From contig NC_085095.1 of NCBI RefSeq assembly GCF_963422355.1, forward strand, positions 773,957 to 837,956: 64,000 bases of DNA, given 5' to 3'. The notes below the pieces were generated by a model, which saw nothing but the letters and a program-made list of their open reading frames with translations, had not been told where the DNA came from and ran no database searches. Numbering within the stretch: position 1 is the first letter of the stretch; the number at the start of each line of letters is the position of its first letter. The translations under genes and the position numbers were made by a program. Source of the stretch: Corticium candelabrum (Eukaryota; Porifera; Homoscleromorpha; Homosclerophorida; Plakinidae). Shown piece by piece: positions 23,018-35,775 of this stretch.

Positions 23018-25721
23018 ATAGGCGTAGGAACCGTGGGGGCACTGGGGGCACGTGCCCCCACAACCGAGCCAGGCTGTCACGCCGACGTGTCGTGTGCGCA
23101 TGTGCACGTTACACGTGAAGGTATGTCTGACAACGGCATTGGACCTGGACGCGAGATCGAGGAGCGCACACCGCCTCCACCACCTAAAAGACGGAATCAG
23201 AGTATTCTGAACTTCTTTCCTGCCTCGTCCAACTCCGATACAGCGGTGAGTAGAAGCTCATCAGGTAGCGCAGTTGATGCTGGAGCTAGCGTCTTCTCTG
23301 ACCTTGATCAGGGATTTACATCAAGAAGTACATTTTTCTGAACCTTTCTCGTGTTATCTAAGACGTTTACCCTTTATAATTGTCGATAGGTACTGCCTGC
23401 TCTTCTGCGTGTTGTCAAGAGACTGTCACCGTTCCAACCCAAAGACCCAGCTGTTATAAACAACACCAAAAGGAAGCAAGGCAAGAAATACAGAGCATTT
23501 TCTCCCACTTGGTATACGAGCTATCCTTGGCTGACTTTGTGCACAACCAGAAGCAAAGTCTACTGCACATATTGCAGATATTGTAGTAGGAAAGGGTTGC
23601 TAGGTCTGGCCACTAAAGGAGAAGATAACTTTATTGACACAGGGTTTGACAATTGGAAAAAGGCTCACGAAAGATTCTCTGTACATGCTCAATCTGGTCA
23701 TCATAAAGAAGCTGTTTTTAAAGCTGAGCAACTAAAGCATGACAGTGTGGATGCACTCTTGTGCAGACAAGCTATGGTTGATCAAAAACTTCACCGGCAA
23801 ATGCTGCTGACTCAGTTATCAACATTGAGGTACTTGCTTCGACAAGGAATGGCTGTTAGGGGTCACCATGAGGAAGAAGGTAACTTGGCTCAGCTTTTGC
23901 TCCTGAGAAGTAATGAGATCTCTCAACTAAAAGGTTTGGCTCAAGGAGAAGAAGTATTGTTCCCCTGAAATTCAAAACGAACAGATTTCTCTTATGGGAT
24001 TGTGTATTTTGAGAGGTCTTTTGTCTGAAATTAGAAATGCACGGTACTATTCCGTTATTGCTGACGAGGCAACAGATGTTGGTCACAAGGAACAACTTGT
24101 GGTTTGTATCAGGTGGGTGGATGATAATTTTGATATCCACGAGGACCCAATTCAGCTTATCAATGTTCCAAAAACTGACGCACAGACTTTGACTACTTGT
24201 ATCAAGGATTGTTTGTTGAGATGCTGTCTGCCCATGTCTCAATGCCGCAGTCAGGCATACGATGGTGCAGGTAATATGAATGGATATTTAAATGGTGTGG
24301 CGGCTAAAATTCAAAATGATGTACCATCAGCACTCTACGTGCACTGTCTGGCCCATTGCACTAATTTATGTTTACAAACAATAGGTCGTCAGTGTCAACC
24401 TGTAAGAGATGCATTGGATCTGGCCAGGGGTGTTGCTGATCTTATTAGATACTCCCCCAAAAGATCGTCATTATTTCAAGCTCTGCAGGCTCAACTACCT
24501 CCAGGCTCTGACCGTTCACCTTCGTTAAAACCTTTGTGTCCTACAAGGTGGACTGTGCGCACCTCAGCACTGCATTCGATTTTGAACAATTATTGTGTGC
24601 TGTGTGAAACATTACAGAAGGTTAATGCTGAATGCCGCGATGAGTATGGGCGTACTGCTGGTGGGTACCTTGCTCAAATGGAAAAGTTTAGTACGTATCT
24701 CGGTCTCAAAATGTCTCATTTAATCTTTGGTGCTGGTGAGCAGCTATCCATATCATTGCAGGGGAAAGACACAACTTTGCAGGAGGCTACGACAGCGGCA
24801 GATTTAGCAGTATGTCATCTTGAACGGCTGAGGACTGATGAGAAGTTTCATTCGTTTTATGAGGATGTAGTCAAATGCTCAAAGAATCTCACAGCACCAC
24901 CTTGCCTCCCAAGATACAGGCGTCCACCACAAAGACTGGATGAGGCAGGCTTAACTAGCCATGAATTTTCTTCCCCTGAATGTTATTTCAAGCAGCAGTA
25001 TTTTGAAGTGTTAGATTTGCTGGTTAATGAACTCAAACGACGGTTCCAGCAGAAGAGAGGTATGCCTGTGGCAGCTACTATTGAGAAGCTACTATTAGAT
25101 GCAGTAAATGGTACGTACACCATGGATGGTACTGCTTTACCAGAAGAACTACAACTCTACAAAGATGACCTTGATTTATCTCGACTGAAATACCAGCTAT
25201 CAATGCTTCCAGATGTTGTCCAAGTCAGAAATCGAAAGCTTGAAAACAATCCACCAATTACAGAAGTGACAAATGTAAGAACAATATGTTCTATCATGGC
25301 TGATATTTCTCTCTGTAAGGAGATGCTTTCAGAAGTTGTTTACTTGATTAAACTTTTCTACACTATTCCTGTCACCACCTCTACTGCTGAGAGAACATTT
25401 TCAGCACTTAGGAGATTGAAGACATATCTGAGAACCACAATGAGTCAGGAAAGACTAAATCATGCAATGTCTCTCTATGTGCACAAGGACAGAACGGATA
25501 ACATAGATCTAGATGAAATTGCAAATTCCTTTATAACTGTTAATGAGAGGAGAAGAAACTTTTTTGGTCATGTTTAGTTATTTGTCAACATTATGACTCT
25601 TGATATCTGTCAACACTATGACTCTTGATATCTGTGCGAGTGCCCATGCGCCGCTGATATACAAAGTGCACGCATTCAATAATTGTGCCCCCCCCAATAG
25701 TAATCACTTTCCTACGCCTAT
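23018..25721 (+). mobile_element. hAT-family DNA transposon
   Basis: Terminal inverted repeats ATAGGCGTAGGAA (23018) and TTCCTACGCCTAT (to 25721) enclose a transposase gene; both ends run into C/G homopolymer-rich stretches. Flanking 8-mers CAGCTATC (23010-23017) and GAGCTATA (25722-25729) share their central six bases, which fits the 8-bp target duplication of hAT elements. At 2.7 kb it is nearly full length. It carries a zinc-finger (TTF-type) and RNase-H-like hAT transposase with only slight damage, so it is relatively young. Confidence 0.9.
23123..25577 (+). pseudogene. hAT transposase with TTF-type zinc finger
   Basis: The N-terminal frame begins MSDNGIGPGREIEERT and has KRRNQSILNFF, a motif usual before the zinc finger in this group. 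The zinc-finger region follows from about 23392 after a frame change that may be an intron: WYTSYPWL, TRSKVYCTYC, then DNWKKAHERFSVH. The long C-terminal frame (23994-25577) holds the catalytic core, with ADEATDVG and QAYDGAGNM carrying the first two acidic residues, and the hAT dimerisation motif STAERTFSALRRLKTYLR. Between them, near 23935, the frame slips by one base (the KGLAQ frame gives way to EKKYCSPEIQNE), so this copy is probably inactive unless translated differently. Similar domesticated proteins exist in animals (ZMYM/THAP12-like), but intact ends argue for a transposon. Confidence 0.88.
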
Positions 25722-25729
25722 GAGCTATA

Positions 25730-26189
25730 CATATGTTTTGCGGTGTGACATGTTTGACTGTAATGTTTGGAAGTGTGTGGGTGTGTATTTAGTGTGTATT
25801 TTTCTGTAGGCATGCATGCCCTCAATTCGGAAAACTGCATGTATCTTAATTGTCTAGATGTAGAAGAAAATACTATTTTATTTTTTATTATTACTGCCCC
25901 GCAAGTTCCGGGACTTTAGAAGAGATCTCATGTACCTATCAAACATTCGATTACTATTTGCACTATCGAATAATTAGAAAAACACATATAGGTTGACAAC
26001 TTAGTTAATTGATTTCCAGATTTACACCGAAATGTACTTTTTGCGAATGTTGGGTTATCTATTTTATAGATAGGTATTTCTCGTACGTGATATACACCTC
26101 GTTAGTCGTATTTGTCGTGCTATCTACACTAGCAGGGTCTATCTACACTTTAAATAGTCGTCTCCAACCAATGTGGATGACGTCATAAA
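25730..26189. other. Intergenic, no feature recognised
   Basis: AT-rich flank between the transposon and the 3' end of the MGCSPS gene. A 28-base sequence is repeated twice in tandem just inside the element end (25581-25636). Confidence 0.5.
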
Positions 26190-27480
26190 CTAGCTATGCC
26201 GTAGGCTGTCAGCTGAAAGCATTTCGTCTGGTTGTCGTCCTACTTTCAAGGCAATGGATTTGTCAGCAACAGTTGTCGACATCTTGGCTGTAGATACGTT
26301 CATGATTGGAGGCAACTTGGTGCGACCAAACGCAGGCAATCTAAAAGGGGTCTCCGATTCTACACTTGGCTGCTTGTCTAGAGATTGCGTACGTGACAAA
26401 CGTTTCATAGCGGAAAAAGTCTGAGGGTTTGCCACTTCAGAGCAAACCGTCTCCGGAGTCGACGACATCTCGGTTGCGTGCGGAGCAGACGTATGTTTGA
26501 CATGCCGAGTTCCGGCGGGGGCCACCCCGAGTGCCGTCACTGGCTCGGGAAGAGGTGCAGATGTAGACCGTTGGCGCACCTTTGTTCCAAACTGAAAATT
26601 TGGAGAAATCGCCATGACAAACGGCGAAAAGTCAGGCACCGATCTGTTTCTCTCCATAATCGACGGCTGTAGGCTCAATCCGCTACTACTGTGTCCGGCG
26701 ACCGGACAGCGACCGAAGTCTAATCGCTGAGGAGTCGATCGTCGACGCATTCTCTTCCTGCGCCGTCTCTCCGCGCGTACAGTTTCAGGCGAACGAATAC
26801 GAGAGACAGACAGAGAGGTTAGCATCATGCCGTCGCTCCTCCGTCTACTTGTAGTCTCATCGAGAGACCGTCGGGAGAGCTGCCTGTTTGGCCACAGATT
26901 TTCCAACGTCTGCCCTCCTCCCTCCTCACGAAATGGAGACACACTCGTTCTTCTTGGAAGAGTAGACGAATGTGAGACGAGCAATGATAGATCGGGAGCA
27001 CTCCGCGCTCTTAGCCGTCTCCGCCAGCAATCCTGCCGTGCAGGGATGGATGGCTCGGCACTGACCTCGTGTCGCACTTCCGTGTCTCCTATTTGTAAGG
27101 AATGAAATGTTGTATTGAGATCTTCAGTTTCAGAGCTCTCTTGGCGTTCATTCGTCGTTTCTTCTTTGTTATAACTTCGATCAAGTGAGACATGCCCGTC
27201 CGGTACCGTCACTGAATATGGCGGAGGAAGCAAAGCATCAGCAGAATCAAGCGCATTCCAGTGCATATTCGAAGGATTGTAACCTAGAAGACACGATTTC
27301 CTCAGACCATGCAAATATGTTGACCACGCCCCGTAGGCTGTGCCTAGTATCTGGGAGGGCCAGATGTGGTCTAGACATTCAGTACAGTACTGTACCTGAG
27401 AGGGGCCTGGGTAATCCGTAGTAGTTCCGTGGTAGTGAGGCACCAGAGTGAAATGTCGCACGAGAAGGGCTGCAGCCCAT
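26190..27480 (-). CDS. Unknown protein, predicted N-terminally lipidated
   Basis: No ATG opens the long reverse frame ending at 26190, but splicing gives a good model: exon 1 27396-27480, exon 2 26190-27283 (phase 1, donor CAG|GTACAG, acceptor TTCTAG|GT), 392 residues. The product starts MGCSPSR, which fits N-myristoylation at Gly2 (Ser at position 6) with palmitoylation at Cys3. Then come a PPPY motif (WW-domain ligand) near residue 50 and a long disordered Ser/Arg-rich region. That region holds recurring RSxPD-like motifs (ARSAPDLS, NRSVPDFS, QRSTSAP) and a basic cluster (RRRRKRMRRRS). I do not recognise a family. A membrane-anchored adaptor is an inference only. Confidence 0.72.
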
Positions 27481-28147
27481 GATGATAATATGTTGAGGCA
27501 CCGCAATGCAGCGCCTAGAACGCCCCAACCAACCAACCAAGTTCGAGTCAAGGCGTTGTAGTCTCACTGTGTTACAAAGGCGGACGAATATACTAATAGA
27601 TCCGAAGCATTGAGCGTGTCTAGGTACTGTGAGTATCACGTGCACTATCTAATCCGCTAGTTGATGTGAGTGTGAGTAGTAAGTAAAGTCTAGTGGGATG
27701 ATTACATTGCAAACTTGTCTTCTTTCATTGCGTCTAGAGTCTGACAATAGTCTTACTAGCATGCACTTGCTTGCATGTGCAAAGTACAAGTGTAGCAAAC
27801 AAGACAAAACCTACAACAAACACTGAAATTTAGAGCATTAGAACTGGTGCAAACAGACGGTCTGAATTGTGCATCTCGTTTTGGAGGCATTTAACGTATA
27901 GACGTGCTTGTGCACAAAATTTAATTAAGAGATCTAGTTGTGTGATTTCTATAATTATAATTGACTAACTCAGAAATGCTCTATCATAAACCTATCAGTG
28001 TGAGAACTTGACAAATTCTTAGTTTTACAGTTACTGGAGACGTAGCAATCCCTGCTAATTCCTCGGAACAAACGAACTCTCGATTTCTTACATGCCCCTG
28101 CTTGTTTTTCCGCTACGAGACTCGAAGTGGCTAGTTTTTCGTGTGTT

Positions 28148-28185
<38 letters not shown>

Positions 28186-28286
28186 AATGGTAGTATAATT
28201 TCAAACATCGAAACTATTACAGGCTAGAGGAGCTAGTACAGCCACGTCTAAAGTAAAATATTTGAAAGTTTTGTTCTCTGCATAAA
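27481..28286. other. Intergenic with TCTG microsatellite
   Basis: 5' flank of the preceding gene. A TCTG tetranucleotide tract occupies about 28147-28184. No coding exon seen. Confidence 0.6.
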
Positions 28287-28289
28287 CTA

Positions 28290-28690
28290 CACTTGAAAAA
28301 ACATATATGATATATGGACCGTATTGGTCCACGTTTCTTCTCTATTATTACAGATAACACTTCTTATTTGCCACTTCTCAGCACCCCCTCTACCTTGCGA
28401 TAGATAACTTTCGCATTGCATTTTTGCAACTGAACTGAAATGCGTTGTCTCCACTGCAGCAAAAACTCCGCCCTGTTCAGTCTTCCCAAGTCGTCTGTAG
28501 ATCTGAGGGATAATTGTTGTAGATAACATTCTGATTCCTTGCCCCATCTTCCAAAATGCTCCAGGACTAAAGGGACAATGGTGAACGATTCTCCCCCAGG
28601 AAGGAGTTGTTTGTAATATTTGGTCAGCTTCTTCTCTTCTCTCTTTAGTGCTGCAGCTCCATCTGTGTGTGCTGCACTGCTGACGATTTC
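28290..28690 (-). mobile_element. Non-LTR-type retroelement tail fragment
   Basis: Reverse translation shows GAAALKREEKKLTKYY, then FTIVPLVLEHFGRWGKES and ISVQLQKCNAKVIYRKV over slightly shifted frames. This is the same C-terminal domain as at 60063-61471 (FYPLVLKSFGFW, LSVRLWQHNARVI). It resembles the endonuclease-like tail (PD-(D/E)xK style) that follows reverse transcriptase in some non-LTR elements. Only the tail is present; no reverse transcriptase is visible. Confidence 0.65.
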
Positions 28691-28696
28691 GGAGCT

Positions 28697-28876
28697 GTCT
28701 GTCTGTCTGTCACCTAATCATGGTGATTTAGATAGATTATTTGATTTTGACATTCAAAGTCAAGTCCATTAGTTAATGACTTTGTTGTTAGCAAGGACTG
28801 ATTTGTATTTAAAAACTCCTAGCATATGTACAAGTAGAATCTGCATGAGAATAAATTATCTGTCTGTCTGTCTGTC
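28697..28876. repeat. Dispersed repeat bounded by TCTG tracts
   Basis: About 120 bases starting AAGTCAAGTCCATTAGTTAA and ending GAGAATAAATTATCTGTCTG recur at 34205-34325 with roughly 90% identity. Both copies have TCTG tracts on each side. An AATAAA-containing end followed by a tetranucleotide tail suggests the 3' end of a LINE or SINE. Confidence 0.7.
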
Positions 28877-29321
28877 TTTAATTTTTATAATTATATAATT
28901 ATTTATGAAACACATCACATCTCTAGCTAGCACTAAAAGGTACTGAGTTCAACTTCTGTCTGTATGTTTAGAAATATATGCATGAGCGCTATAACTCCAA
29001 CCGTTTTGAGCTAGAAAACCGTACCTATCTTGGCTACCACATTTTTTGTCAATGTATTTGAATCTGACTGTCTAGCTCAAATGTTTGATATCTACCAGGT
29101 AGATAGATAGAGATCTGATGTATCAGCCCTGAGACATATCCAAACTCTGTATCTCTACAGAGCTATGCTAGGCTCTGTCAGCAGCCCGCAGCTTTGTCCT
29201 CGCATTCCTGCAAACTAACACTAACAACTAGCGCGCTATAGCTCAATAGCAACGTCGCATAGCAACATACTAGTGCTCTAGACGAAACGCCTCCTACGTG
29301 TATGGTAGACAGAAGAACAAG

Positions 29322-32300
29322 ATGATCGAATCGGAGTACTCTCCCTATTCCGAAGACGAATTCGAAGGCGAATCGGAAGACGAGGGCGTCGAACGCTCGC
29401 CCAAAGAAGATCACCACTCCAGTGGACATCACAGTCTCTCACGATCACCAGACGTACAATCGGGCAACTCACTGACGGCCAACCCCTCCACCCCATCGAC
29501 AACCAGCAACGCTCGCAGAGTGAGAATGAAACGAACAAGCCGCAATAGTTCTAACAAAGCCGCCAAAGCGCGACCAGCGGCGATGAAAGCAGCAAAACGA
29601 CCTCAAACTCCAACCGCTCGTGTGAGCGCTAGGAAGCACAAGGCGCGCGTTCATCAGTTCGATGCGATGTCGGAAAAGAGCAGACACTCTCCGAAGATCA
29701 CGCCTAAACGCACAGCAACGATTATCTCCGTGGCAGAGCCGTCGCCACTGGAACGCGTCATCCTTGCCAAACAGGAAACAATAACTGAGCTGTCTGATAG
29801 GCTCGTTATCAAGGACAGTGAGGTTAAAGAGTTGAGGAAGGAAAATAAACTGCTAAGGACTGTTCAGTTTCGTCAGGGGAAGGCGCTCGATCGGTTTCAG
29901 AATGCTGAGGCCGAGCTGCCGCAGCTTGTCAACCGTCACACGCTTGAGATGGCTGGGTTGAAGCAGAGATTGAGAAAGAGTCAGAACAGATTGATGGCGA
30001 CCGAGCACAAGATGAGGGAGCAGAACGAGGAGGTTTGGAAGTTGAAGGTGATGTTGAATGAAGTTACCAAACTGTCGGGTGATAAACACTTGCTGGAGAG
30101 AGACAGACTGAGACAGATGCTGAACAAGACAAATGAGAAGTTGGATGAGAAGACAAAGAGGGTCGTGGTGAGTTCATGTGACAGATTAGTGATGTTTAGA
30201 GTTGCTTGCAGGCGCGTGCTGTGGCAGTAACACCTGGCGGAAGCAAAAGTAAAATTTTGACATGTACACTGTTGATATTAATGATTAATTAATACAAGTT
30301 CTAACGATTTTTAGGTAACAACTTGACAAGAATGGCTTTTAATTACTTAACTTAAAGTGTAGTCTTGCGTAGTTATGATCTATTTTAAGAGGCCGTCTGT
30401 AATTTTTGTATTTTTTATAAATCCGGATTCGGAATGAAAGGGTGGTGGGTCAACCCTAATACGAATTCTTAAAAATATGAAATTCAATGATGTCATCATA
30501 TCCTTATTGCCTTCAGACTACTCTCAGCTCCAGTTGACCTGGCGGAGGAAGTAAATAATGAGACAGTTGTAGTTATTACAATGGCAATTGAAATCACTTT
30601 ACCTTAACCTAAGTTAGTAGCTATAAGTGCAAGCTAAGCATACCACAGCTGCTCAGTTTATTAAGACTTTGCACTGTGACAGCACAGCAGGCGAATTACA
30701 GGTTCAGAAAAGCAAATAATTACTAGAGTTTAGAAAGTTCTAGGACAAGAAGCTTGCTCCCAAAGCACAGAAGCAATCTTACGAACCTTGAAGGAGCACA
30801 AAGTGGACGGTAATGTTCGTATAGACGCTGCAGACAGTGCAGAAGGAACAGAACTATCAGATATGCTACCAGCTGACAACCGCCTGTCAGACCATTTAGT
30901 GACCATGCCTAATTGGCTGCACAGTCAGAACAGCTTATCTAATGGGATGGTCAGTGGCTAAAAATGTTTGATATGCAAACACCTATAGCTGTAGTTGAAA
31001 ACGTGTAGTAGAGACCATTCACTATATTATTATAAAGTTGCTTGTTTGTCAGTCGTCAATACGAGAATATGTCAGTCAAGTCATAATATTTTAGAGACGG
31101 AATTCGCGGTGGGTGGTTCAACAGCAATTCATCCGAATCCGGATTTATAAAAACAAAATTACAGACGGCCCCTAATACAAACTAAAATCTGTGATGGTAG
31201 TTAATTAATTAATTGAGGCATTTGCTAGGTGTTTGTTAGGTGCATATATAAGCATTGTGAATGTAATTTTTTGGACAATTTTCATAACTGTTTGTATTCA
31301 CTGTGTAGGACCTGGAGAAGCACGTTGAATTGCAGGGTAAGACACACAATCGCGAAGTAAAAGACCTAAAGTTAAAGTATAAACAAGCGGTGCAAGAAGC
31401 CGAGAAATGGCAGGAACAATACGAGACAGTTTTCTTCCAACTCAAGGTGAGACGTACATTAGTGTATCAGAACAGCCAATTCATTTGTTTGACCCAACGT
31501 CGTTATTCTCTTCTCTTTGTGTATCTGTGTATATCCATGTCCACATGTTTTCTTCAGTCTCCTGATGGTTTGCTTGTTTGTGATTGCAGGAGAAGCTCAA
31601 GGAGTTGGAGATCAAGAACATTTACAGTCAAAGAATAATTAGGAACACGCCACGAACTCTACCTCCCGTCGCACATGCATCTACATCTACACAAGATGTT
31701 GCAGTCAACACGGAGACCCTTACCATTGGTGACGTTAGGCCGCCGACTGACATGACATCAGGAACGTCTGTTTCACTGACCGAAAGCACGACTAGTGTAC
31801 TACCAGACAAGCAGTCGCCTAGTCCAACACACTCGTTGCCTAGACCTCCATCACAACCACGACCGCTCAACATGCCAAGACGCAACTCTCCACGTTTGTT
31901 TTCTTCGTCTACTGTGAGGGACAGTGCCATGTCTAATGGTGAGGAACATACTATGAAGGAGAATGTCAGTAGCTTAGCAACACACGAACTCGGAAACAGT
32001 GAATCTCTGTCTCGTCCTGTTGGTAGTCAAGTAAACGAACATGAACAACCGTTTGAGAGGGCACTCACCAGTTTGCCACAGGGAGTTTTTGTAACACAGA
32101 ATGGTAGTAAGGCAGAGGTGGCAGTTGGTCCACAACTGACTAGTCAAAATGAAAATGGAGAAGAACCTGATGCTGCAGCACTGGCAGCTGCAGCTGAAGA
32201 ACGACGAAAGAAAGATCTCCTGCTTGCAAAGCTAAGGGCAATGGATGAAGAAGAAGCAAGTGACAATTCAACTAACCAACAGACACTGCAGATTGTGAGG

Positions 32301-33143
32301 GATCATCCCACTGTTGCAACCAGCTCTGGTGACGTCCTTGCCGCAAAGGAGACTTCACCAGATATGAATGGCATCGGCGATATATTGAAACACGATCAAT
32401 CGTCTAGTCAGTTTGTACTTAGCTCTGATGTGGTGAGGGATAGCGCAGCAGTTGATGTGGTGACAAAACCGGAGCAAGCATCCGATCAAGCCTCAATGAT
32501 TAGCAAATCAAGCAGCCAGTATTCATGGAGTAACCGTGTAGAGAATCTGCACAGCGGTCGGCCTGCGCTCTCTACAGACGAAGACTATTATGGTGCACAC
32601 TCTACTTCGGCAGGCAGACGAGCCACATCCGATAGAATAAAAGCCAGAGAGACCAACCACAGTCGAGAGAATAGTGACGCTGCATCGCTTGAAACCCACA
32701 GCAGCGGCGAGCATCGAGAGAGCAGTGGGAAGTCATTAACTCGTAGACACAAACCCCCTCTAACTGAAAATCTCACAAAACTAGCAGTCAATGGTGAAAT
32801 GCCACCGCCAGCAGACAAACCAGTAGACGATTTAGAAGAGACAACCGGATACCAACCATCATTTCTTGAACCTAAGGCAGCTGCACCAATCGACTCACCC
32901 CCTGTAAAGAAGCTGCCTCTCAAATTTAACAAGAAAAAGCCATATCCGTGGGAAACAAGTATTCCTGTCTTTCCGCAGAGGAAAGTGGGGAGTGAGCAGG
33001 CCGAGGCGGGAAAGAGTAATAACAAGTCTTTAGATTTCCTTAGTTCAGAGCCACTGCTACCAAGACGGGAGAGGCAAATTCCAACAAGTATCATAACACA
33101 CGATACAGTGAACGATGATGATATAGAAGAAGTTGTGTTGTAG
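29322..33143 (+). CDS. LCA5: Lebercilin (LCA5-type ciliary protein)
   Basis: Three exons: 29322-30167, 31309-31446 and 31590-33143, all phase 0, 845 residues (human lebercilin is about 700). Lebercilin is a coiled-coil protein of the ciliary transition zone/axoneme that links to intraflagellar transport. The N-terminus (MIESEYSPYSEDEFEG) recalls the human YSYLSDFE start. The diagnostic coiled-coil domain covers roughly residues 150-340: ELRKENKLLRTVQFRQGKAL, AELPQLVNRHTLEMAGLKQR, LRKSQNRLMATEHKMR and finally LKELEIKNIYSQR, a phrase typical of lebercilin. The rest is Ser/Thr-rich and disordered, ending KKPYPWETSIPVFPQRK and an acidic tail. An upstream in-frame GTG extends the frame slightly, but 29322 is the first ATG. 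Intron 1 contains a MITE. Confidence 0.92.
30388..31172. mobile_element. Non-autonomous DNA transposon in LCA5 intron 1
   Basis: Inverted termini of about 40 bases: GGCCGTCTGTAATTTTTGTA near 30391 followed by ATAAATCCGGATTCGGA, matched in complement at about 31110-31170 (TCCGAATCCGGATTTATAAA, then ACAGACGGCC). TA dinucleotides at 30386-30387 and 31173-31174 could be the target duplication. The roughly 785-base interior has no transposase frame. Confidence 0.75.
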
Positions 33144-34195
33144 ACATACACTGTATTATATACGTTATCTGGATCTCAGATCGAAGTAATGAACGTACTC
33201 AGTGACATAGTCAGTTACATGCAACAAAACATTTCAAGCTAATTTATATTGGGTACACACACTGTACTACAGTAGTAATTTCTATGTATTGTAAATTTTG
33301 TTGTAAACATGACCTCTTGCTACACAATTCACGTGTCATCCCCACATCTGGTCCATACCTACACCTGACATTTCAACCCTACCACTTTTCAAAATTCGTA
33401 CTTTCACCAGTCGTTGGTTTCCGGGAACTTCCGGAGTAAGGTATAACTGATTAAATAATATTTTATTTAATTACCTCTGATGACGTCACTGCCATAGTAC
33501 AAGTACATGCATGAGGTGACTACAGGAGGTGTTAGAAATAGCATGGCATAACGTTTGGTAATAGTATTATATGACTTGTCGTGAAACTTAATCTTAAACA
33601 TGTTCAGTTGATTAAATAGTTAATATTAATTTTCAACTCTACCACTTCCAAATTGGTGACTACGCACCTGCATTTCTGTTTCACACAACAACATGAATAT
33701 AGACACACTTTTGTCACCCACTTTGCAGCAGGCAGTGCTAAGGTCACTGAGAATCTGATAGAGTACGCACATCTAAAATACTCGTTTACACATAACAATC
33801 AAATAAACTCTTCATATTCAAGGTGGGCTTAATATCCATTACTCAATAATTAGGGTTGCAGTTGCATAACTGCTATGACTTTGTTTTGACTTGGGATGTG
33901 GAAAGTTGCTGGCGTGAGTGATTCAATAGGCAGAATGTAAATTCCAATGCATGGGAGGAGAGCAGGACCCAAGCAGGAGCACCAACGTCACCTTCACAGC
34001 AACGATAAACAGTAATCACTACACACGTGTCAGCTCTCACAGGCAGCACTAGAACATTGCTACATAGCTTGCATACAAACGTGAAACAGATATCCATCAT
34101 GACTATACCCTCTAAAGGAGCCTGCCATGAATATCTCTTGCATTTGTACTCTAAGTCTGTTGTTGTATGTTATGGCTGTCTGTATACATGTCCGT

Positions 34196-34322
34196 CTGTC
34201 TGTCTGTCAAGGTCAAGTCCATTAGTTAATGACTTTGTTGTTTGCAAGGACTGGTTTGTATTTAAAAATCCTAGCTTATGTACAAGTAGAATCCGTACGA
34301 GAATAAATTGTCTGTCTGTCTG

Positions 34323-34325
<3 letters not shown>
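34196..34325. repeat. Second copy of the TCTG-bounded repeat
   Basis: Same sequence as 28740-28876 (AAGTCCATTAGTTAATGACT, then TATGTACAAGTAGAATC), with TCTG on both sides and running directly into the GT tract at 34322. Confidence 0.75.

Positions 34326-34414
<89 letters not shown>
34322..34414. repeat. GT microsatellite
   Basis: Pure GT dinucleotide run of about 90 bases. Confidence 0.95.
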
Positions 34415-34415
<1 letters not shown>

Positions 34416-34551
34416 ACATTCATTTATTCCTTACAATTACTACAAGAATACAAGCTCTAGCGGTACACACTCTGTCTGTCCGTCCATCTGTTTGGTCCAT
34501 GTCATTCAGCAGGCATGCCTACTGTTTATAATGTCATGAGCTAAATTTCCA

Positions 34552-35706
34552 TCAGTCCAACTCTGCAGCGTTAGTTCTAACCAGATTAGTAGCACATGCC
34601 AATCTGCAGGTAAGCCTAAACCCTCAGGTTGACTATCCCAACACATCTCCTGAATGTTAATAGAATGAATCCACAATGACTGTCAAACAGTTTAACTCAT
34701 GGTTCCCTCCCCCGCCATAGTCTACCCACAATTATCATTTGCTTTCTATTCGATTAAAAAATCACCTGATTTTCCAACAGGATATGCCAACAAACCATCC
34801 ATTGGATAGAGAAAATTTGCAGGAACAGAAAGGACAATGTCCGTCCAAAACCACCACACTACAGCTACATGTGTCAAAAACTAGAAACATTAACATGAAA
34901 ATAAAATCATAAAACAACGCACTACAATACAACTCTTTGATACTTACTGACCATAGACACCATGATAGTTCCCTTCATAACCAACCTGGTCTTCCATGCA
35001 AACGTCTGGTCATTGCTGGCTGTAAGCATTACACGATTTCTCTTGATCAAAATGCTGTATGTATAATTGTAATGCTAGTTTGCATACTTGAAGTCTTAAA
35101 ATCTTCTGTTACTTTGTTCAGTTTCCGTTGTAATCTTGCATGATAAGCAAACTCGTCCTAATAAAATTGAGTCAATACTAAATTAGCTTAATGTTCTATG
35201 GCAACCAAATAGTAAAGGTGGGCTTGTTTGCAGGTAATGACACTTTGTAATTTGCAGAGATTACAAAAATGTCCATGTGTCAAGTAAACATGAAACATAA
35301 TTAAAAACATTAATTAACTAATTAATTAAATTTTTAAGTGTACAAACTGCTTCTTTACAAATGACACCAGAATAACATAAACAACATGTACAGTTCAAAA
35401 ACCTACTTCGTGACTTTTTCATGTATCACTCTTTTCCAGGTCTCCTAGTGATGTTGCAACATCATCCATGTTGCAACACAATTCAAGTGCAGTAACAGGG
35501 TTCTCCCTGGGATTTAAGAATAGCGATGCAGAGATGGTAGTTGCAAGATACGCTCCTTACCGCGATGTACCCTCGGATACCCACACCTTTACAATACGAT
35601 TCAAAACTGTGGGTCAAACTGCATATTAATTAATTAGTGAAGTTTTCTGCCCCAAGACAAAAGCCAACGAAGTCATTACAGCCTGAAACATCTTCAGCAT
35701 TCGTTT

Positions 35707-35775
<69 letters not shown>

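Larger units (their letters stand above)
33144..34551. other. Convergent 3' flanks of LCA5 and GET1
   Basis: No exon recognised. It contains the TCTG-bounded dispersed repeat (34196-34325) and a long GT microsatellite (34322-34414). Confidence 0.6.

Noticed and set aside
27284-27551. Unspliced hydrophobic N-terminus for the gene at 26190-27480
   Set aside because: That frame opens with TTG, not ATG; a spliced model starting MGCSPS joins in phase with good donor and acceptor.
29298-29321. Upstream in-frame start for lebercilin
   Set aside because: The codon at 29298 is GTG; the first ATG in frame is 29322 and fits the human N-terminus.
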